Shown: piece after piece, positions 20,116-23,852 of the stretch
Layout: the number at the start of each line of letters is the position of its first letter
Position numbering within the stretch: position 1 is the stretch's first letter
NCBI GenBank assembly: GCA_002404605.1
Contig: DHKA01000048.1
Location: forward strand, 1 to 23,852
Direction: 5' to 3'
DNA: 23,852 bases
Origin: Clostridiales bacterium UBA4706
GTDB lineage: Bacteria; Bacillota; Clostridia; Oscillospirales; Oscillospiraceae
The notes under the pieces: model-generated
Database searches by the model: none
What the model saw: only the letters and a program-made list of their open reading frames with translations
Told to the model about the DNA's origin: nothing
Made by a program: the position numbers and the translations under genes

Positions 20116-21144
20116 ATGGAAAGCAGAAAAAACGTAAACATTTGGAAATCGCTGCAAAAGGTACCGGCGGGCACGATGTTTGTGCCGCTGATCATCGGCG
20201 CGATCATCACGACGGTATGCAAAGGGTTCTTTGGGTTTGACCTGTGGAGTACGCTGGGCAATCCGATGAAGGATATGTTTTCCTCCAGCGGGCAGATGCT
20301 CGTCATCGGTCTGATGCTCTTCTGCACCGGCACGCAGCTGAAAATGTCGGATATGAAGGAAGCAATGCACCGCGGCGTGCTGCTGATTTTGGTGCGTCTT
20401 GGCGTTGCGTACCTTCTTTGCGCGCTGTATTATCTGGCGTTCGGATATGACGGCATTCTTGGCGTTTCGTTCATTGCGTTTGTTTGCGCGGTGACGAGCG
20501 CGAACGCGGCGCTTTACATGGGCATCATTTCCCCCTTTGGCGACAAGGCGGACAAGGCGAGCTTTGGCATCATGCTGATCTGCTCCATGCCGCTTCTCCC
20601 GCTGCTGTTCCTTGGATTTTACGGTGAATCGGGCTTCGGCACGGCGCAGGTCATGCAGATCGTTTCTCTGATCATTCCGTTCGTCCTCGGCATGGTGCTC
20701 GGTAATCTGGACGCGGATATCCGCAAGGTCTTTGCCGGCGGCAATGCGATCGTTCTTCCGTTCCTCGGGTTTGAGTTCGGCTCGACCATCAACTTGATCG
20801 AGGCTTTCAAGATGATCCCGCAGGGACTGTTGCTGAGCGTTGTGTATTTCATCGTCGTCATCACCCCGTCGTATGTTTTCGAGCGCACGGTGCTGCATCG
20901 CCCGGGCTATGCGTCCTTTGCCAGCGGCTCGCTCGCCGGCGTGGCGCTGGTCATCCCGTCGATGGCGGCGGCATCCAATGCGGCGTTTGAGCCGTATGTC
21001 AATTCGGCGGTTGCCGTGCTGGCGTTTGTGCTTGCCGTGACGAACATCCTCTGCCCGTTCATGGTGAAATTCATTCTCACGAAACACCCGGCGGACGAGC
21101 AGCCCAAGACAGGCAAAGCCGCTGCCGGCGCCGCGGCAAAGTAA
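20116..21144 (+). CDS. 2-keto-3-deoxygluconate permease family transporter (KdgT)
   Basis: 342 residues from the ATG at 20116, with AAGGAG 8 nt upstream (a TTG two codons earlier is less well placed). About ten membrane helices. Family-like stretches include QKVPAGTMFVPLIIGAIITT, LFCTGTQLKMSDMKEAMHRG, FVCAVTSANAALYMGIISPFGD and GSLAGVALVIPSMAAASNAA. KdgT proteins import 2-keto-3-deoxygluconate, a product of pectin or alginate breakdown, by proton symport. No other KDG-catabolism gene is in the window, so the true substrate could be another small organic acid. It sits between HdeD and acetolactate decarboxylase on the same strand. The C-terminal tail is Ala/Lys-rich. Confidence 0.88.
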   Translation: MESRKNVNIWKSLQKVPAGTMFVPLIIGAIITTVCKGFFGFDLWSTLGNPMKDMFSSSGQMLVIGLMLFCTGTQLKMSDMKEAMHRGVLLILVRLGVAYLLCALYYLAFGYDGILGVSFIAFVCAVTSANAALYMGIISPFGDKADKASFGIMLICSMPLLPLLFLGFYGESGFGTAQVMQIVSLIIPFVLGMVLGNLDADIRKVFAGGNAIVLPFLGFEFGSTINLIEAFKMIPQGLLLSVVYFIVVITPSYVFERTVLHRPGYASFASGSLAGVALVIPSMAAASNAAFEPYVNSAVAVLAFVLAVTNILCPFMVKFILTKHPADEQPKTGKAAAGAAAK

Positions 21145-21221
21145 AGTAGGTAAAATTACACGGCACGGCTTGACCCGATCAAACATTTAATCATCGAACT
21201 TTCGGAAAGGAAGGCTTCATT

Positions 21222-21944
21222 ATGAGAAACACTCTGATTCAGGCATCCACGCTCAACGCACTGATGCTCGGCAACTTTGATAAAACCGTAAGCGTGAAGG
21301 ATTTTCTTCGCCATGCCGATACCGGTCTCGGCACCTATGCGGGGCTGGACGGCGAGGCGATCTTTGAGGACGGCGTCGCATACAAGGCGACGGCGGACGG
21401 GAAAGTCGTCGTTATGGATCCGGATGACGGCGTGGCGTTCGGTACGGTCACGAAGTTTGACGAATCCGCGCCGGTAACGGAGCTGGAAAATCTCGGCGAT
21501 ATTGAGGTGCTCAAACAGGCTCTGGAGCCGTACGTAAAGGACAACCCCAATATCTTCTATGTGATCAAGGCGAAGGGGACCTTCAAGACCATGCATGTCC
21601 GCAGCTGCTATGCCAGCGAGAAGCCGTATCCGACGCTTTCGGAAGTGGCGAAGAACCAGCGGGAGTTCCACTTTGAAAATACCAGCGGCGACGTGATCGC
21701 CGTCTGGTGTCCGCAGTACGTCAACGGCATCAATCTGCCGGGCTGGCACTTCCACTATCTCAGCAGCGACAAGCGGCAGGGCGGACATATTCTCGGTCTG
21801 TCGGCGGATCGCCTGAGCGTGAAGATCCAGAAGATCGAGCGCTTCGATCTGACGCTGCCGCAGAACCCGGAATTTGCGCAGCGTGACCTGTGCGAGGATC
21901 TGAGCGCCAAGACCGCCGCGGTCGAGGGTGTGAAGAAGCAATAA
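21222..21944 (+). CDS. Alpha-acetolactate decarboxylase
   Basis: 240 residues, the usual length. It converts alpha-acetolactate to acetoin, a neutral product that diverts pyruvate from acid formation. The N-terminal region TLNALMLGNFDKTVSVKDFL, then HADTGLGTYAGLDGEAIFED and GVAYKATADGK is the family start. Zinc ligands are seen as His176 and His178 (GWHFHYLSSDKRQGGHILGL) and His189, with the same 13-residue separation known for the Brevibacillus enzyme. GAAAGGAAGG precedes the ATG. It is 77 bp downstream of the KdgT gene and 89 bp upstream of Hsp20, so it may have its own weak promoter. Alongside HdeD it suggests a response to acid stress. No acetolactate synthase gene is adjacent. Confidence 0.92.
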   Translation: MRNTLIQASTLNALMLGNFDKTVSVKDFLRHADTGLGTYAGLDGEAIFEDGVAYKATADGKVVVMDPDDGVAFGTVTKFDESAPVTELENLGDIEVLKQALEPYVKDNPNIFYVIKAKGTFKTMHVRSCYASEKPYPTLSEVAKNQREFHFENTSGDVIAVWCPQYVNGINLPGWHFHYLSSDKRQGGHILGLSADRLSVKIQKIERFDLTLPQNPEFAQRDLCEDLSAKTAAVEGVKKQ

Positions 21945-22033
21945 ACAATAAAAAAATACAAGCACGTCGGGCAACGGGGCTTCCGCTGCAGGAGCGGCGT
22001 CCGGCGCGCCTAATTTCTAAGGAGGGATCTATT

Positions 22034-22468
22034 ATGGTACCCAGTGTTTATGGTGAAAATATGCTTGACGATTTCTTTGACGGCGCCTTCTTTGGCGATC
22101 ACAGCCCGCTTTTCGGTAAGCGCGGCAGAAATCTCATGAAGACCGATATCCGCGAAACGGATGACGCGAAGGCGTATCGGTTCGCTATCGAGCTGCCCGG
22201 CTTCAAGAAAGACGAGATCTCGGTGGATATCAAAGACGGTTACATGACCGTCAGCGCCCAGAAGGGTCTGGATAAGGACGAAGAGGACAAGAAGGGCCGC
22301 GTCCTGCGCCAGGAGCGCTATGCCGGCGCCTGCTCCCGCAGCTTCTACGTCGGCAATGTGAAGCCGGAGGACGTGAAGGCAAAGTATGAGTCCGGTGTGC
22401 TTACCGTTATCGTTCCGATGGAGAACGTAAAGAAACTCTCTTCTGCCAGCGCGGTCACGATCGAGTAA
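22034..22468 (+). CDS. Hsp20/alpha-crystallin small heat-shock protein
   Basis: 144 residues from the ATG at 22034, with AAGGAGG 10 nt upstream. The N-terminal arm is acidic and aromatic (MLDDFFDGAFFGDHSPLFGK). The alpha-crystallin domain runs from about 35 to 130: MKTDIRETDDAKAYRFAIEL, PGFKKDEISVDIKDGYMTVS, and the hallmark KYESGVLTVIVPMENVKK near the end. It holds unfolding proteins in a refoldable state in the cytoplasm. The arrangement after HdeD, KdgT and acetolactate decarboxylase looks like a stress-responsive group. I did not find a CIRCE element upstream, so HrcA control is not supported. A strong terminator closes the unit. Confidence 0.93.
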   Translation: MVPSVYGENMLDDFFDGAFFGDHSPLFGKRGRNLMKTDIRETDDAKAYRFAIELPGFKKDEISVDIKDGYMTVSAQKGLDKDEEDKKGRVLRQERYAGACSRSFYVGNVKPEDVKAKYESGVLTVIVPMENVKKLSSASAVTIE

Positions 22469-22474
22469 GACAAC

Positions 22475-22508
22475 AAAACTGCCGCCTGCGTAAGCGGGCG
22501 GCAGTTTT
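22475..22508 (+). terminator. Terminator after hsp20
   Basis: 15-nt arms AAAACTGCCGCCTGC / GCGGGCGGCAGTTTT with one G·U, loop GTAA, then a T. It lies just behind the Hsp20 stop codon. Confidence 0.9.
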
Positions 22509-22542
22509 TGCTTCGGCGTAAGATGAACAAGGGGTGGTGAAA

Positions 22543-23421
22543 ATGGAAACGGAGCCGGATAAACCGATCTCCCTCGACGGCGTCATCGATATGCACGTTC
22601 ATACGTCGCCGGATCTTATCCGCCGGACCTGCAATGATCTGGAGCTTACCGCCGCGGCGGTCCGCGCCGGAGCGAGAGCTATCGTGATCAAAGGGCATCA
22701 TTGCCCGACCGCGGCGCGTGCCGCGCTCTGCAACGCCTATAACCGCGCCGCATTTGACAGCAACGCCTTTGTCATGTACGGCGGACTGGTCTTAAACGGA
22801 GAAGCTGGCGGACTCAATGCCCGCGCGGTGCAGACGGCGCTGGAAATGGGCGCGAAGGTCATATGGCTGCCGACGGCAGACGCGGAAAACGAATATCATA
22901 AACGCGGGAAAAGCGGCGGTATCCGCATGACCGATGAGCGCGGAGTTCTCGTTCCGGAGCTGCGGGATGTGTTCTTTTTGATAAAGGATTACGGAGCCGT
23001 CCTTGCAACGGGGCATATTTCCCCGGAAGAGACGAGATGCGTGGTTGATGCGGCGCGGAACATCGGCGTGCAGAAAATCGTTGTCACACACCCGGAATAC
23101 TGGGTCGTGGATATGAGTCTGGAGCAGCAGTACGAGCTCGTTTCGGACTACGGTGTCGTTTTGGAACGCTGCTTCCGGCAGCCGCAGAAGAACGGCGCCT
23201 GGGTCAGCAACGCGGCGCGAAATCTTGCGGCGATCCGGCAGCTCGGCACGGCGAATACCATCCTGTCCACCGGCTGCGGCGATCCGGCCGTCCCTTTGTG
23301 GGAAACCGCCATGCGGGAATATCTCCAATATATGGCGGATCACGGCGTCGACTCCGAGGCGCTTGCCGATATGACGCGCCGACTCCCGGCGTGGCTGCTG
23401 GGGCTGGAGGATGCACCATGA
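22543..23421 (+). CDS. DUF6282 family, amidohydrolase/PHP-like metal enzyme
   Basis: 292 residues from ATG 22543 with AAGGGG about 8 nt upstream (GTG codons at 22534 and 22537 are alternatives). A TIM-barrel metal hydrolase is indicated by the N-terminal VIDMHVHTSPD (His18 and His20), AIVIKGHHCPT, LATGHISPEE, KIVVTHPEYW, and CGDPAVPLW near the end, all plausible metal ligands in the order of amidohydrolase-type enzymes. I recognise this as the uncharacterised DUF6282 type. The substrate is unknown. It follows the hsp20 terminator, so it is a separate unit, although no clear promoter is seen in the 35-bp gap. It is convergent with the MgtE-like gene. Confidence 0.8.
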   Translation: METEPDKPISLDGVIDMHVHTSPDLIRRTCNDLELTAAAVRAGARAIVIKGHHCPTAARAALCNAYNRAAFDSNAFVMYGGLVLNGEAGGLNARAVQTALEMGAKVIWLPTADAENEYHKRGKSGGIRMTDERGVLVPELRDVFFLIKDYGAVLATGHISPEETRCVVDAARNIGVQKIVVTHPEYWVVDMSLEQQYELVSDYGVVLERCFRQPQKNGAWVSNAARNLAAIRQLGTANTILSTGCGDPAVPLWETAMREYLQYMADHGVDSEALADMTRRLPAWLLGLEDAP

Positions 23422-23446
23422 AAGCGAGCGGCGTTAGCCGCAGAAA

Positions 23447-23493
23447 AAACGCTCTTCCGTTTCAGAAAATTCGTCTGAAACGGAAGAGCGTTT
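23447..23493 (-). terminator. Terminator of the MgtE-like gene, overlapping its last codons
   Basis: Perfect 19-bp arms (23447–23465 and 23475–23493) around a 9-nt loop are followed on the minus strand by TTTTTT. The gene's TGA (23462–23464) lies within the hairpin. A smaller GCGGC/GCCGC stem (23428–23441) lies just beyond and may serve the convergent DUF6282 gene. Confidence 0.88.
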
Positions 23494-23852
23494 CGTATGC
23501 CAGATGGAGCCAAATGCTCGAGAGCAGCATCGCTGCGATGAGCGCGATGCCGATGCAGCCCGAAACGCCGAACGCCATGAGCGCCGCTTCGCCGCGCAGG
23601 AGAAGATACGCCCCGATGAGTACGAACGAGGCCGCGCCGAGGATCGCGCCGTTCGTAAGTCCGACGCGCGCTTCCTTCCAGACGAGCTTCCGCTTCTGCG
23701 CGCCGGTCGTTTCGCTGTCCATGAGCACGCGGATCGTGACGGCGAGCGACTGCGTGCCGACGTTGCCCGCCATGTCCAGCACGAGCGACTGGAAGCACAC
23801 GATAAGCGTGAGCTGCGCCACGACGCTCTCGAAAAGGCCGACGACGCTCGAA
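23462..23852 (-). CDS. MgtE-like magnesium transporter, C-terminal part (5' end outside window)
   Basis: The frame is open to the window edge, so about 130 C-terminal residues are present. The membrane domain of MgtE (SLC41-type) Mg2+ channels is recognisable: VCFQSLVLDMAGNVGTQSLA contains the GNxGTQ motif of the ion-conducting helix, followed by KEARVGLTNGAILGAASFVL and a final hydrophobic pair. The N-terminal regulatory and CBS domains would lie to the right of the window. The protein ends LAYETLFRFRRIF, and the last codons are encoded by one arm of its own terminator hairpin. Confidence 0.88.
   Translation of the reverse strand, partial: SSVVGLFESVVAQLTLIVCFQSLVLDMAGNVGTQSLAVTIRVLMDSETTGAQKRKLVWKEARVGLTNGAILGAASFVLIGAYLLLRGEAALMAFGVSGCIGIALIAAMLLSSIWLHLAYETLFRFRRIF

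Noticed and set aside
21945..22033. A CIRCE (HrcA) operator upstream of hsp20
   Set aside because: The TTAGCACTC-N9-GAGTGCTAA pattern is not present in the 89-bp gap.

Overview
The window is GC-rich DNA from a spore-forming member of the Clostridia. It carries a linked spoIVB–spo0A pair, strong AAGGAGG-type ribosome binding sites, PFL-family (UPF0210), UPF0237 and UPF0735 proteins, and a selenium/sulfur gene set of the kind seen in gut Firmicutes. An Oscillospiraceae-like gut anaerobe is the best guess. That is an inference from gene content, not a species call. I count 22 protein genes, two of them cut by the window edges, and see no tRNA, rRNA, CRISPR array or intact transposase.

Layout: 1–575 is the end of cobyric acid synthase. 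661–1416 is a membrane-anchored SH3-domain protein (minus strand). 1565–5251 is a minus-strand selenium/sulfur block: a cysteine desulfurase-family enzyme, a DUF3343 carrier-like protein and a LysR regulator form one operon, followed by a YedE-type transporter and a TusA/YedF-like protein under a second promoter. 5336–8692 holds a short aspartokinase and three small-molecule-sensing families (UPF0735 ACT; UPF0237 ACT with UPF0210/PFL), the latter two groups divergent from well-formed promoters. 8762–10039 is a peptidoglycan-type M14 carboxypeptidase. 10492–12571 is spoIVB–spo0A. 12937–14856 is a Tim44-like membrane protein and a PfkB sugar kinase. 15337–18362 is a TetR-led operon with a flavin-reductase-like protein, an unknown membrane protein and a DUF1295 (steroid-5-alpha-reductase-like) membrane enzyme. 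A PucR-type regulator (minus) diverges from HdeD, followed by KdgT, acetolactate decarboxylase, Hsp20 and a DUF6282 amidohydrolase-like protein. The window ends in the 3' part of an MgtE-like magnesium transporter (minus).

The least ordinary signals are these. (1) Three copies (A, B, C) of a roughly 200–233 bp intergenic element built of consecutive hairpins. Two copies bracket spoIVB–spo0A in inverted orientation, and the third sits between two identical 40-bp copies of a terminator hairpin. (2) A Spo0A whose phospho-acceptor aspartate position is glutamate. (3) A shared TCCGAT/ATCGGA half-site at both promoters of the selenium/sulfur block, placed where a LysR protein would bind. (4) A PucR-type regulator whose reading frame runs through a 21-bp perfect terminator hairpin before reaching a stop codon.

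All coordinates, motif matches and repeat comparisons were made by eye. Family names come from recognised motifs and overall resemblance, not from database searches.
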